This document shows, piece by piece, positions 17,788 to 26,776 of a stretch of 64,000 nt of DNA. This DNA comes from Candidatus Bathyarchaeota archaeon (GTDB lineage: Archaea > Thermoproteota > Bathyarchaeia > 40CM-2-53-6): positions 56,116-120,115 of the forward strand of contig VBBS01000032.1 in NCBI GenBank assembly GCA_005888745.1. Reading direction: 5' to 3'. Under the pieces are notes generated by a model. That model worked only from the letters and a program-made list of their open reading frames with translations, was not told the origin of the DNA and did no database searches. Each line of letters opens with the position of its first letter. The first letter of the stretch is position 1. The position numbers and the translations under genes are program-made.

Positions 17788-18747
17788 TCATCCAGTAATC
17801 GTCTTGGCAAGAAGATCCAATGACACATTACCACCCGATATGACTAGCACCACTTTCTCCCCAAGCTTCTCCAAATCCTTATTGGCGAGTAGAACGGCGG
17901 CGGGCGCCGCTCCGGATGGCTCGGGGAAAATGTGTGCTTCGCGAACCAATAGTTTCATTGCTGCAAGAATCTCGTCGTCTGAAACGTTGTAGACGCAGTC
18001 GACATATCTCTTGCATGCTTCAAGGGTCAGTTCTCCTACAGCTGATGGGATAAGCCCGTCCGCTATAGATTTAGGCGAATCGAATGTGACAATCTTGCCT
18101 GCCTGCAACGCTGCTTGGAGTTTCGTTGCTCCCTGCGGTTCGACACCGTAGACCTTCGCTTTCGGCTTCAGCGATTTGATCGCTGTCGATATGCCCGAGA
18201 TTAGACCTCCTCCACCAACTGGCACAATTACCGAATCGAAGTCGTCCAGTTGATTGGCTATCTCTAGCCCGCATGTGCCTTGTCCAGCGATTATGTCTGG
18301 GTCGTTGAATGGGTGGACGAGTGTCGCTCCGGTTTTGCTGACTATTTCCTTGGCTTTCGCATCGCGATCGGTCGTATATTTTCCGTACTTGATGGCTTCA
18401 GCGCCATATTCGACTATGGTGTTGACTTTCTCTTGGACCGCTGTCTCCGGTAATATTACGGTGCATTTCTTTCCGAGGAGTCGAGAACTATAGGCCACCG
18501 CCATTCCGTGGTTCCCAGACGAAACCGCCACGATATTCTTCGCTGACAATTGAGAGATCTTGTTGTAGGCTCCACGAATCTTGAAGACCCGTATTGGTTG
18601 GAAGCATTCGAGTTTCAAGTAAATCCGGCGACCAAATCTCCGCGATAGGGATGGCGATTCCACGAGCGGAGTCTTGGTTGCCACTCCTTCGATCCGCTTA
18701 GCCGCGGCAACAATATCGTCGAGCGCTGGCAAACGGACTTGACTCAT
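17788..18747 (-). CDS. Threonine dehydratase / serine-threonine ammonia-lyase
   Basis: 319 aa from ATG 18747 (MSQVRLPALDDIVAAAKRI). It is a fold type II PLP enzyme: the Schiff-base lysine lies in VFKIRGAYNK, SSGNHGMAVAYSS binds substrate, and VPVGGGGLISGI binds the PLP phosphate. There is no C-terminal ACT regulatory domain, so it is the short catabolic type (TdcB or serine racemase-like). The first five residues of the track ORF look spurious. Confidence 0.9.
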   Translation of the reverse strand: MSQVRLPALDDIVAAAKRIEGVATKTPLVESPSLSRRFGRRIYLKLECFQPIRVFKIRGAYNKISQLSAKNIVAVSSGNHGMAVAYSSRLLGKKCTVILPETAVQEKVNTIVEYGAEAIKYGKYTTDRDAKAKEIVSKTGATLVHPFNDPDIIAGQGTCGLEIANQLDDFDSVIVPVGGGGLISGISTAIKSLKPKAKVYGVEPQGATKLQAALQAGKIVTFDSPKSIADGLIPSAVGELTLEACKRYVDCVYNVSDDEILAAMKLLVREAHIFPEPSGAAPAAVLLANKDLEKLGEKVVLVISGGNVSLDLLAKTITG

Positions 18748-18824
18748 GAATCCATCCCACATTTCTTTCCCCGCTTGGGGTTAAAGATGCACTAGTATAA
18801 CCAAGAATCGCCCCATTTCAACCC

Positions 18825-19045
18825 TAATATCGAGTCTGAGATGCCTTCCCTACGCTGCCCTGGTGATCCTTCGTGAGACCACGCTAAAACCGGAGGAATC
18901 GCCATGCCATCGACGCCTGGATTATGCCCTGAATCGCCTGTCTCCCCCAGAAACCATGCCGGACGGCGAGAGACCAGACGATAAGGGGGTCTTGTGAAGC
19001 GGTTTTACGTCGCACGAGCGGGAGTTCCCAACCCCCTGGGTGTTG
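18825..19045 (+). repeat. Dispersed repeat family, copy 1
   Basis: About 220 bases, homologous to 26165-26400 (same strand) and to 56728-56918 (opposite strand). The best-conserved part contains GGATTATGCCCTGAATCGCC and TGTCTC, shared exactly with copy 2. It fills most of the 340-base gap between the threonine dehydratase and nicotinate PRTase genes. A short frame MPSTPGLCPESPVSP, also seen in the other copies, stops here after about 25 codons. Confidence 0.75.
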
Positions 19046-19087
19046 CGTTTCAATCCGGGATTGAAGGCCCTCCTCTGAACTGCTGCT

Positions 19088-20290
19088 CTAGGAAGGGTTC
19101 AGCCGCTTGAGCTGGCCAAGCACCCTTTCGCGAATATGATCCGGGGACGGAGGCGTCTTTGATAATCGCCCTCTTGAAAGGAGCGCTGCAAGTAGCTTCG
19201 CCATTGTTACTCCGCAGTTTGGACATTTGGGCGCTGTTTGAGTCGCGCCCGTTATCTTCTCTATGAGACAGTCGTCGCATCTCCAGGCCATTTTTCTACC
19301 ACCCAACTTCCCTCTCTTGGCCACAGGTTTTCCGTCAGCTTCCACAATGTCCAAGGCGAAGTCGATGCTGGGAGCGTTGCTCACCGACGTCCCCACCCCA
19401 AATCCGTCCACTCCCGCCAGAGATATCTGAGCGACTGTTTCATCGTTGAGTCCGCCCGAGACAAAAATCTTTACGTGATTGTATCCTCTCAAATCCAGCT
19501 CCCATCTCACCTCTCGAACAATCTCGGCAAGATTCCCGCGTCTCGAGCTAGGCGTATCCAGCCGGACTCCAAATAGATCCTTACCAAGCGCTTCAGCTGC
19601 CAAGATGGATTCTGTCTTCTCATCGTAGTACGTGTCGACCAGAGCGATTCTTGGCACCTTCTTCGGCATGTGTTTGTTGAAGCTTTTCCAAGCTTTGACT
19701 TGGTCTCCCATCGCAATTATCAGTGAGTGAGGCATCGTCCCTGCGGGATCTTTCCCGAGAAGCTTCGCACCAACCATGCTAGAGACTTCATCGAAGCCGC
19801 CGATGTAGCAGGAACGATCTATCATGGGTGCGAGAGCTGGATGGGCTCTGCGAATCCCGAAGGAGAGGAGGGTTTTCTTGCCAGCCGCTTTCCTCACCCG
19901 CGCCGCCATGGTTGCTATCCCGGATGCTTGACAGAGCAATCCGAGTAGCGGCGTCTCGTAGAGACAGAAGTCCAGATATCGACCCTCAAGCACCATGACA
20001 GGCTCTCTTACGCCCTCCGCGTCGCTTGAATGAAACAAGGTCCCTTCAGGAAAAGAGTGAACATCGATCGGTACATCTTCTAGAAGATGAGCGGCTTCCT
20101 CAACCCCCGCGAGGATTCCCCATTCCCAATTCCTCGGAAGAGAACCTGTCGTTATTTCTGCGGTAACTCTTAGATCGGATAATCCTTCTTTTTCGAGAAT
20201 CTCTTTTGTGCGTGTGAAGTAGACGTCTGTTGTTTCTGCGTTCTTGATCTCGTCCTCACTTGCTACCTGGAATTTTCTCAAATTGGTCAT
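19088..20290 (-). CDS. pncB: Nicotinate phosphoribosyltransferase with C-terminal zinc ribbon
   Basis: 400 aa. It makes nicotinate mononucleotide from nicotinate and PRPP in NAD salvage. Visible parts are TDVYFTRTKEIL near the start, FPEGTLFHSSD, FGIRRAHPALAP with the catalytic-region His, VRLDTPSSRRGN and IFVSGGLND. After the barrel comes WRCDDCL...APKCPNCG, a four-Cys zinc ribbon typical of archaeal members. It starts at ATG. Repeat copy 1 lies downstream. Confidence 0.9.
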   Translation of the reverse strand: MTNLRKFQVASEDEIKNAETTDVYFTRTKEILEKEGLSDLRVTAEITTGSLPRNWEWGILAGVEEAAHLLEDVPIDVHSFPEGTLFHSSDAEGVREPVMVLEGRYLDFCLYETPLLGLLCQASGIATMAARVRKAAGKKTLLSFGIRRAHPALAPMIDRSCYIGGFDEVSSMVGAKLLGKDPAGTMPHSLIIAMGDQVKAWKSFNKHMPKKVPRIALVDTYYDEKTESILAAEALGKDLFGVRLDTPSSRRGNLAEIVREVRWELDLRGYNHVKIFVSGGLNDETVAQISLAGVDGFGVGTSVSNAPSIDFALDIVEADGKPVAKRGKLGGRKMAWRCDDCLIEKITGATQTAPKCPNCGVTMAKLLAALLSRGRLSKTPPSPDHIRERVLGQLKRLNPS

Positions 20291-20412
20291 TGTCGTTTTA
20301 CTTTGATCGAATTATAATCTTCGGGTAGCAGCACTTCCGCCATTTTCCCGATAGAACATCTGACAAGTTATAACTAGGTTCAACGCCCCTCGGTAGGGCA
20401 GGTTAGTTAGAC

Positions 20413-21027
20413 GTGAGATCACTGGAAGAACTCGCCAAGAGTGCCCGCGAGCTGAAGGAACGGGGCTTGTCCACGTACGAAATAGCAGATGAGCTGAAGG
20501 TCCAGGCAGACACCGTTGTCTGGCTTCTGCTCCATGGCAAGGAAGGGGTCAAGACAAAGGAGGCTTACGATGTCTATGTAAACTGGAATCCGATAGGATC
20601 GAGCGTTCGACGCCTAACACTTGTCGGACGGGCGATGGCAGACATGGTCCGCGAAGCCACGGAAGCTGGACTAATGGAAGAACCTGAAGTAGTGGCGGGG
20701 ATCGAGAGCGGTGGAATGGCGCTGGGACTCATCGTCGCAAGATCATTGAACAAGCCCATAGCCTCCGTGCGACCCCAGAGGCTCGGGGAGAAGAAAGTGG
20801 CTGGGGCGGTGAACCCGAGCTTCTCAAGAGTCGAAGGCAAGAAGGTACTGATAGTCGACACAATACTGCGGATGGGAGAAACTATCAGAGCTGCCATCGA
20901 GACCCTAACGGGAGTAAAGGCAAAAGCTGTCGGAGTTGTTGTTCTCGCGAACAAGAGCGGTAAAGAGAGTATCGAGGGAATTCCCGTACGTTCTCTGGTC
21001 GAGCTATTGCCTGTGGCAAAGCAGTGA
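20413..21027 (+). CDS. GfcR-type regulator: HTH plus orotate PRTase-like domain
   Basis: 204 aa. The first ~50 residues are a helix-turn-helix (LKERGLSTYEIADELKVQADTV). The rest is a type I PRTase fold with the PRPP loop VLIVDTILRMGETIRAA and the flexible-loop region IASVRPQRLGEKKVAG. Archaeal proteins with this layout (GfcR in haloarchaea) act as transcription regulators of sugar or central metabolism rather than as PyrE. It starts at GTG. It is divergent from pncB, with AGTTATAACT, a TATA-like site, in the 120-base gap. Confidence 0.82.
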   Translation: MRSLEELAKSARELKERGLSTYEIADELKVQADTVVWLLLHGKEGVKTKEAYDVYVNWNPIGSSVRRLTLVGRAMADMVREATEAGLMEEPEVVAGIESGGMALGLIVARSLNKPIASVRPQRLGEKKVAGAVNPSFSRVEGKKVLIVDTILRMGETIRAAIETLTGVKAKAVGVVVLANKSGKESIEGIPVRSLVELLPVAKQ

Positions 21028-21134
21028 GCCGCGTCGACAATAATGGAATAGAAAGATGAAAGAGGATCCCATCCGAGTCAAAAGCGTGCAATTATATCCT
21101 ACGGATGCGGCCGGTATACCGGAAGCGTGGAGAG

Positions 21135-21356
21135 ATGCCGACCAAGTTCATGCAATCCCTTGACCCTCAAGTCTACGCGGAACTCCGAAAGATCGCAAAG
21201 GAAAGAGGCATTACCATGCAGGAACTAATTAGAGCCGTTATCGTCCCGGACTGGATGGGCAAAGATGAAAGCAAAGATGGCGCCGGCAGATCTCCAAGGA
21301 GATCCCGAACAATTCGCAGCGCGTCCAAGAGACTCCGAGCCAAGATAACCGCTTAG
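21135..21356 (+). CDS. Ribbon-helix-helix (CopG-like) protein
   Basis: 73 aa from ATG 21135; the ten extra residues of the track are probably not translated. MPTKFMQSLDPQVYAELRKIAKERGITMQELIRAVI is one RHH unit: a strand followed by two helices. A basic, Ser/Arg-rich tail follows. No toxin gene is next to it, so it is more likely a stand-alone DNA-binding regulator than an antitoxin. Confidence 0.7.
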   Translation: MPTKFMQSLDPQVYAELRKIAKERGITMQELIRAVIVPDWMGKDESKDGAGRSPRRSRTIRSASKRLRAKITA

Positions 21357-21407
21357 CGCACTGATAACCAGGCAACGCTTATTTCTCGGCTGACTCCAGA
21401 CTCCAGG

Positions 21408-21845
21408 TTGAAGGATAGACAATTGTCCGCTCAGGATCGAGTTCCCGCCTACGCGATCTCGTTGCTCGCGGGGATATTGACCTTCATCGGTGGGTTGGCC
21501 AAGGCCTCCACCACCGGGATCATCAAATACACTGCCTCGGGAGCCACCTTCAACAATTTCGTTGGAAGCAGCGTCCGGTCAACCAATTTCGGCCTCGCCT
21601 TAGCGAGCGCACGAATCTCCGCGGTCATATTGATCCTCTCTGGCATACTCGTATTGGTTAGCGCTGTTGTGATGAGTTTTAGGTTCCACCAGTATCCGAC
21701 TTGGGGAACCATCATTGTGGTCTTTTCGGTGGTCGGGCTTTTCGCAGGAGGCAACCTCCTTACCGGAATTGGATCCGTCCTAGGGATAATCGGCGGGCTG
21801 TTGGCGATCACATACAGGAGAGCCCCACATTCCGTGCCAGTCTAA
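21408..21845 (+). CDS. Four-helix membrane protein, hypothetical
   Basis: 145 aa from TTG. Four membrane segments are seen, at about residues 12-32 (YAISLLAGILTFIGGL), 68-92 (ISAVILILSGILVLVSAVVM), 100-120 (WGTIIVVFSVVGLFAGG) and 122-137 (LTGIGSVLGIIGGLLAI). The layout resembles small archaeal DUF-type membrane proteins. The function is unknown. Confidence 0.6.
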   Translation: MKDRQLSAQDRVPAYAISLLAGILTFIGGLAKASTTGIIKYTASGATFNNFVGSSVRSTNFGLALASARISAVILILSGILVLVSAVVMSFRFHQYPTWGTIIVVFSVVGLFAGGNLLTGIGSVLGIIGGLLAITYRRAPHSVPV

Positions 21846-21945
21846 TTTCAGAGACCCTCCCTTTCTAGAAGCCTCTTGACGAAGAGGCACGTCCCAGAGC
21901 CTAGTCTTATCTTTAGCCTATGATCGACTGTTCAGCAGAGACGCC

Positions 21946-23499
21946 TTGAGCCAGGAAACAAAGCTAACCTATGTAACACTGCTCGCCGACCCTAGCATCC
22001 ATCCGAAATATGAAGCAGCCCTGAAACAGATTGAGTCTGAGTTTGGGAAACATCATCCGATGTTCATTGAAGGCCGAAAGGTTCTCGCGGGGGAGGGAGA
22101 ATTCGATGTCAGAAGCCCTCTAGATACTAAGATCCTGCTAGGCTATTTCCAGAAAGGAAACGCAAAGTACACCCGCAAGGCCATCAACGCGGGCAAGGAC
22201 GCATTCGAGGAATGGAGCAGGAAGTCCTGGAAGGAGAGAGTTGCAATTATCCGCAGAGCGGCAGACCTGATGGAAGACGATCGGTTCAGCCTCGCAGCGC
22301 TGATCACGTACGAGGTTGGCAAGAACCGGTATGAGGCTGTCGCGGAAGCAAGTGAAGCCATCGACATGCTAGACTACTACGCCGACCTTATGGAACAGAA
22401 TGACGGATACGTGAAACCCATGCAGCCAGGCGCACCAGGAGAGACATCGAAGAGCGTTCTTCGACCCTATGGGGTATGGGCAGTAATATCGCCGTTCAAC
22501 TTTCCACTCGCCTTGGCCGCGGGCATGATCGCGTCCGCACTCATCACTGGAAATACTGTCGTGTTTCATCCAACAAGCGCCGCGCCTTTCTCCGGGCTCA
22601 AACTCTACCAGACACTCATCAACGCGGGAGTGCCAACGGGGGCATTGAGCTATCTGACAGGTCCAGGTGAATCTTTCGGCGACGAAGTCACCTCGAACCT
22701 GGACATGGCAGGCATAGCCTTCACCGGCTCGAAGGACGTGGGCATGAGGCTCTACCGCGATTTCGTGAACAAACAGCCATATCCGAAGCCGTTCATCGCT
22801 GAGATGGGTAGCAAGAACCCTGCCCTCATCACCTCGAGCGCGGTTCTGGAGAGGGCGGCCGAAGGGGTCGTCAGAGGAGCGTTTGGATATAGTGGCCAAA
22901 AGTGCAGCGCGACGTCAAGAGTCTACGTAGAGAGAGGCATAAAGAACGATTTACATCTCAAAGTCGGGGATCCGAGGGACAAGGACGCTTTCGTTGGACC
23001 CGTGATCAACGAGAAAGTGGTGAAGAAATACCAACGCTATCTCGAACTCGCAAAGAAGGACGGGGGTAAGATAGTTGCCGGAGGCGGACTACCAGAAGAC
23101 AAGAAACTGTCAAAAGGCTACTACGTTAAACCAATAGTCGTCGCTGGCCTGCCTTCAGAGGATCGCCTCTTTAAGGAAGAACTCTTCCTGCCTTTCGTGG
23201 TCGTTGACGAGGTCAAGAACCTAGACGAGGCCTTGAAGAAGGCAAACGACACAGACTTCGGCTTGACCGCAGGAATCTTCAGCAACGATCCGGGCGAGGT
23301 TGACAAGTTCTTCAAGAGCATCGACTTTGGAGTCACATACGCGAACAGAAAAGGCGGTGCCACCACAGGCGCCTGGCCCGGCTCGCAATCGTTCGGCGGC
23401 TGGAAAGGAAGCGGAGCTACAGGCAAGGGGGTTGGCGGGCCGTACTATCTGTTAGAGTTCATGCATGAACAGGCCCAGACCATAGTCAAAGACCCTTAA
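21946..23499 (+). CDS. 1-pyrroline-5-carboxylate dehydrogenase-like aldehyde dehydrogenase
   Basis: 517 aa. The ALDH fold is complete: NAD-binding VISPFNFPLALAAGM and FTGSKDVGMRLY, the general-base Glu in FIAEMGSKNPA, and the catalytic Cys in GYSGQKCSATSRVY. The long N-terminus and the GQKCSA context point to P5C dehydrogenases, which oxidise glutamate semialdehyde to glutamate at the end of proline breakdown. No proline dehydrogenase is in the window. It starts at TTG and overlaps the convergent DHH gene by four bases. Confidence 0.88.
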   Translation: MSQETKLTYVTLLADPSIHPKYEAALKQIESEFGKHHPMFIEGRKVLAGEGEFDVRSPLDTKILLGYFQKGNAKYTRKAINAGKDAFEEWSRKSWKERVAIIRRAADLMEDDRFSLAALITYEVGKNRYEAVAEASEAIDMLDYYADLMEQNDGYVKPMQPGAPGETSKSVLRPYGVWAVISPFNFPLALAAGMIASALITGNTVVFHPTSAAPFSGLKLYQTLINAGVPTGALSYLTGPGESFGDEVTSNLDMAGIAFTGSKDVGMRLYRDFVNKQPYPKPFIAEMGSKNPALITSSAVLERAAEGVVRGAFGYSGQKCSATSRVYVERGIKNDLHLKVGDPRDKDAFVGPVINEKVVKKYQRYLELAKKDGGKIVAGGGLPEDKKLSKGYYVKPIVVAGLPSEDRLFKEELFLPFVVVDEVKNLDEALKKANDTDFGLTAGIFSNDPGEVDKFFKSIDFGVTYANRKGGATTGAWPGSQSFGGWKGSGATGKGVGGPYYLLEFMHEQAQTIVKDP

Positions 23500-24680
23500 G
23501 CGGCCAATCTATCTATCTCGTCAAGGAACATCTCTTCGTTTCCAACGGGAAGGACTCCAGAGGCCGCAACGGAGTGTCCATCTCCGAACCCACCAACCTT
23601 CGAACAAGACTCAGGAAGAATCTTCGAGAGCGAAGGCTTCTTTCCCTTCTCAATAAGGCTCGTAAGAATCTGAGGGGCTCTTCCTGAGACCTTGACCATC
23701 GGTGAGGATAATTTTCCCCAGCCCGGAATGTCTGGGGAAATATTCATCATTCCAACCAAATATTTGACGGGATTAACGCCTCGCCGGTGGCGAAGGTAGG
23801 AGCAAAAGCTTCCCACCACTTTTCCTCCCATTCCTTTGTAATTGTCGTGGGCGTGAAACCACTGGATGTTGCTCTTCTGCGATAGTCCTTCCTTCTTTAT
23901 CGTAGAGAGCATTTTTCGGTTGGCTTGCTTTCGTTCTTCCTCGAACTCTCTCGCCACCTCCGTCGTTTGGTGGCCGAAACCTGTTGTACATGCTTCGATT
24001 CCCATCTCAGGGCCGTTTCTGTAGTATCCGACTGAGCCGAGCACGTTGAGAAGGCTGGAAGCTCGGCTTCTGGTAAGATTCATGCCCTTAGCCTCGATCT
24101 TGAGGTTCCCCTTGCCAGAATCCCGAACCAGCCCCCGATCCTTGGCGTCTTTCACCGCGATCAAGTTGAGTCCCCGTGTCTCGCCAGGAAGCTCGAAAGA
24201 CCCTATTGTCGCCAAGTGAGCGTACTCGGACAGTCCGGGATCAACCGTTTTACATAAAAAGTAGGCTACGGTTGCGGATGAAGCGTCCTTTTCGCCTGAA
24301 AACCCGTAGAGTTCAGGATTGAGATTGTAGAGCAAAGGATCCTCGATGGAGGTTGTGTCGTGGTGGTCCAGAACGAGAATTAGCCCTTTAGCCCTGTTCG
24401 CTTCTATCACCCAATCAATATGGCCGGAGCCGAGGTCGACGTAGGCTATTACGCGAGGAGGACCTGATTCGACATCTTTGACAACTTCCGGGTACAGCTT
24501 GTCCAGACAGATTAGCCTCGTGCTGAGCCCGAGACTTGACAGTGCTAGTTTCGTAAGTGCTGCTGACGTTAGCCCATCTGCTTCATCGTGATGGAGAACA
24601 ATCGCTTCTCGGATAGCAGACTCTCGAACAGCCGAGATAGCCGAATCTAATCTGTTCTGGAAACCGGGAAGGCGTTCCAC
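23496..24680 (-). CDS. DHH-family phosphoesterase, archaeal RecJ-like
   Basis: 394 aa. N-terminal motifs of the DHH superfamily are present: IVLHHDEADGLTSAAL (H-x-D-x-D-G form), VIAYVDLGSG and LVLDHHDT, which gives the family its name. The C-terminal DHHA1-like part ends with KVGGFGDGHSVAASG, a glycine-rich substrate motif. Archaeal RecJ-like proteins are nucleases that can join GINS and the replicative helicase. It starts at GTG and sits just after the m5C methyltransferase. Confidence 0.82.
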   Translation of the reverse strand: MERLPGFQNRLDSAISAVRESAIREAIVLHHDEADGLTSAALTKLALSSLGLSTRLICLDKLYPEVVKDVESGPPRVIAYVDLGSGHIDWVIEANRAKGLILVLDHHDTTSIEDPLLYNLNPELYGFSGEKDASSATVAYFLCKTVDPGLSEYAHLATIGSFELPGETRGLNLIAVKDAKDRGLVRDSGKGNLKIEAKGMNLTRSRASSLLNVLGSVGYYRNGPEMGIEACTTGFGHQTTEVAREFEEERKQANRKMLSTIKKEGLSQKSNIQWFHAHDNYKGMGGKVVGSFCSYLRHRRGVNPVKYLVGMMNISPDIPGWGKLSSPMVKVSGRAPQILTSLIEKGKKPSLSKILPESCSKVGGFGDGHSVAASGVLPVGNEEMFLDEIDRLAA

Positions 24681-24691
24681 GGGTCATCATC

Positions 24692-25849
24692 TCAGTTCTT
24701 GACGAATCTCGCTGTGAAATAGCCCGTCTCGTGCATATCAGGATTGAACCTCTGAGTGAGATGGTCCTTATCGAACCCGTTCCCACCAAGAACCGGGAAT
24801 TGTATCTCCAACGTCAATCCCAATTCTCTCTCCCCAAAGCCCACGACGTCCTCGCACTCTTCCTTAGTAATCGTGCAGACGCTGTACACGATCGTTCCGC
24901 CTTTCTTTGTGATGTGAGCAGCTGTCGTTAGAAACTGTTTTTGATAGTCTGCTGAGTTCTCGACATTCTCGACCGTAGTCTCGATCCCAAGCTTCGGGAG
25001 TATTCCAAGTGCTGTGCAAGGCGGGTCCACTAGCACTCTGTCGGCTTTGATGTTGTAGTCCCGATGGACGTATCGAGAATCATGCGATATCAGCTGGTAG
25101 TTTGTGCAGCTCATCCTCTCCATGAGTTCCTTTGCCTTCCGGATTTTCCGAGTGTTGCGGTCGAAGCCGATTATCCGAGCCTTATTCTGAGTAAGTTGGC
25201 TGATGTGACTTGTCTTGCCGCCGGGTGCGCAGTTGAGATCGACAATGGTCTCTCCCGGTTTCGGATCTAGAATGTGGCTCGTCAGAATGGCCGGCAATGA
25301 TTGGAGGTGGATCTGTCCGTTAGAGTACCAGGGGGTTTCCATAATGCTCGGCAAACCCGTTCTGCTATACCTGATCTCCACTGCTACTCCTTGTCGGTAC
25401 GTTAGGATGCTTGTCTCGCTCTGGTGGGAGACACCTGAGCCTACAGCTGTTCCGCTCCCGTCGACTACTGTTACTTTCATGCCTGGTCGCAATCCATGGC
25501 ATCGCCTTACGCCGGGAGCGTAGAGGTGTGCGCCTAGTTGAACAGCCTCTGCTGCGAACCTGTTCGCTTCGACAATAGCTCCATCGGTTTCTACCTTGGA
25601 TGGCCGGGGACGGAGAAACGCTGCATCCTCAAGTTGCATGTGAGCTTCAACGTGCAGACCACTGGCTATCATCGATCGGATGATGGTGTCCCGCTCGCCC
25701 TTCAGCGTGTTTATCCGGAGATAGTATTTCGAAGGCATCGCAATCATCGCAGAGAGAACTCCATTGGTTCGTGGGCCGTAAATCTCGCGGAGACGGCGCT
25801 CTAGTTCTGGATCCAGTTGTAACCGTCTCTCAGGAGGTTCTAGAAGCAC
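24692..25849 (-). CDS. RNA m5C methyltransferase (NSUN/RsmB family) with PUA domain
   Basis: 385 aa. It has an N-terminal leader, then a PUA RNA-binding domain (LGAHLYAPGVRRCHGLRPGMKVTVVDG), then the SAM-dependent domain: VDLNCAPGGKTSHI (motif I), RVLVDPPCTALG (motif IV with Cys) and VYSVCTITKEE (motif VI with the nucleophile Cys). This PUA-plus-methyltransferase order matches archaeal NSUN6-like tRNA methyltransferases. GTG start; 11 bases before the DHH gene. Confidence 0.88.
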   Translation of the reverse strand: MLLEPPERRLQLDPELERRLREIYGPRTNGVLSAMIAMPSKYYLRINTLKGERDTIIRSMIASGLHVEAHMQLEDAAFLRPRPSKVETDGAIVEANRFAAEAVQLGAHLYAPGVRRCHGLRPGMKVTVVDGSGTAVGSGVSHQSETSILTYRQGVAVEIRYSRTGLPSIMETPWYSNGQIHLQSLPAILTSHILDPKPGETIVDLNCAPGGKTSHISQLTQNKARIIGFDRNTRKIRKAKELMERMSCTNYQLISHDSRYVHRDYNIKADRVLVDPPCTALGILPKLGIETTVENVENSADYQKQFLTTAAHITKKGGTIVYSVCTITKEECEDVVGFGERELGLTLEIQFPVLGGNGFDKDHLTQRFNPDMHETGYFTARFVKN

Positions 25850-25929
25850 GGTGATGTCGCTTTAGTGTTGGGCGGCTTTCTGGTTTAATTACCCTTGACT
25901 TTTGCTCGAGGGGAAGAAGGGGTCCCTGG

Positions 25930-26142
25930 ATGGTAAGAGTGGTCTTGGAGCTTCACTGCGTGAAATGCGCGGTCAAGTTTGAGCGGACCTTCGAGCAGAG
26001 AAGACAGCTCAACTATTCGGAGGGGGAAATGCTACAGCTTGACGAGAAGGCTTGCCCCAACCACTGCGGCGGGGACTGGTTCTCCATAGAAAAACAGCAT
26101 CCAATCCGCAAGTTCAAACGTCGATTCGACCAGGACACCTGA
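25930..26142 (+). CDS. Small Cys-rich (zinc-binding) protein, hypothetical
   Basis: 70 aa. Two Cys pairs (LHCVKCAVKF and ACPNHCGG) are about 36 residues apart and could hold one zinc ion. The rest is charged and has no membrane segment. It starts at ATG and is divergent from the methyltransferase gene across 80 bases. No family is recognised. Confidence 0.55.
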   Translation: MVRVVLELHCVKCAVKFERTFEQRRQLNYSEGEMLQLDEKACPNHCGGDWFSIEKQHPIRKFKRRFDQDT

Positions 26143-26164
26143 AGCGCCCATAATCGCCCGTTAT

Positions 26165-26400
26165 CAGCCCTGATGTCGAATCTGGAAGCCCAGTTCCTAG
26201 ACTGCCCGGGAAATCGTGCTTGACCGCCCGTTAAGACCGCAAGAATCATCGTGCCATCTAAGCCCGGATTATGCCCTGAATCGCCTGTCTCGCCCATTAT
26301 CAATGCCGGACAGCGAGAGACGTCTCCAGGGAGAGGGGTCTTGCACAGACATCTCGCGACGCAAGAGCGAGACTTCCCCATGGCTCCCGGATCGTTCCGT
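26165..26400 (+). repeat. Dispersed repeat family, copy 2
   Basis: About 230 bases, aligned to copy 1 over nearly its full length and to copy 3 in part. It contains GGATTATGCCCTGAATCGCC, then GCCGGACAGCGAGAGAC, then TCTCGC-GACGCAAGA-GCGAGA, a 6-bp hairpin whose bases change in step in copy 3. It fills the gap between two small genes. A 61-aa ORF (26251-26436) begins MPSKPGLCPESPVSP. Confidence 0.75.
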
Positions 26401-26479
26401 GAGAGTTACTCAAGGCTTAAACCCGGTCTTTCTTAAGCTACAATTCAATTCTACAGAAGACAGAATTTCGGGATATGGA

Positions 26480-26770
26480 TTGAAAAAGACGGCCAGGAAG
26501 AGCCCTCAGCTACTCAACGGCTTTCCCCACATTCCCTTCGACGAGTTTCCCCTCAAGAAATCAGAGGACCTCGTAGTCCTACTTGAGAAGAACATGCCAG
26601 AGGGGGCGAAAGTGGAAATTACTCCAATGGAAGACTCGCATCATTCTCCCTGTATGGAGGAGATGGTAGCGATAATGGTCCATGATATCGAAGAAGGAAA
26701 GGATTCCTCCGAGATCTACACGATATACCAGTTCTGCCCTGCCTGCCAAGTCGCGGTCAGAGTCCTCTAG
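26480..26770 (+). CDS. Hypothetical protein with two Cys motifs
   Basis: 96 aa from TTG 26480. The track ORF (26216) runs back through repeat copy 2, so its first 88 codons are probably not protein. Readable parts are GFPHIPFDEFPLKKSEDLVVLLE, SHHSPCMEEMVAIMVHD and a C-terminal QFCPACQVAVRVL. The CPAC pair and the HH/C cluster suggest metal binding. The protein is not recognised. Confidence 0.45.
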   Translation: MKKTARKSPQLLNGFPHIPFDEFPLKKSEDLVVLLEKNMPEGAKVEITPMEDSHHSPCMEEMVAIMVHDIEEGKDSSEIYTIYQFCPACQVAVRVL

Positions 26771-26776
26771 CCCGGA

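Noticed and set aside
22369-22899. 176-aa minus-strand ORF opposite the aldehyde dehydrogenase
   Set aside because: Shadow of conserved ALDH sequence; Cys/His/Trp-rich composition typical of antisense frames.
26216-26479. N-terminal 88 codons of the 184-aa ORF
   Set aside because: They run through repeat copy 2 and have no protein character; the likely start is TTG 26480.
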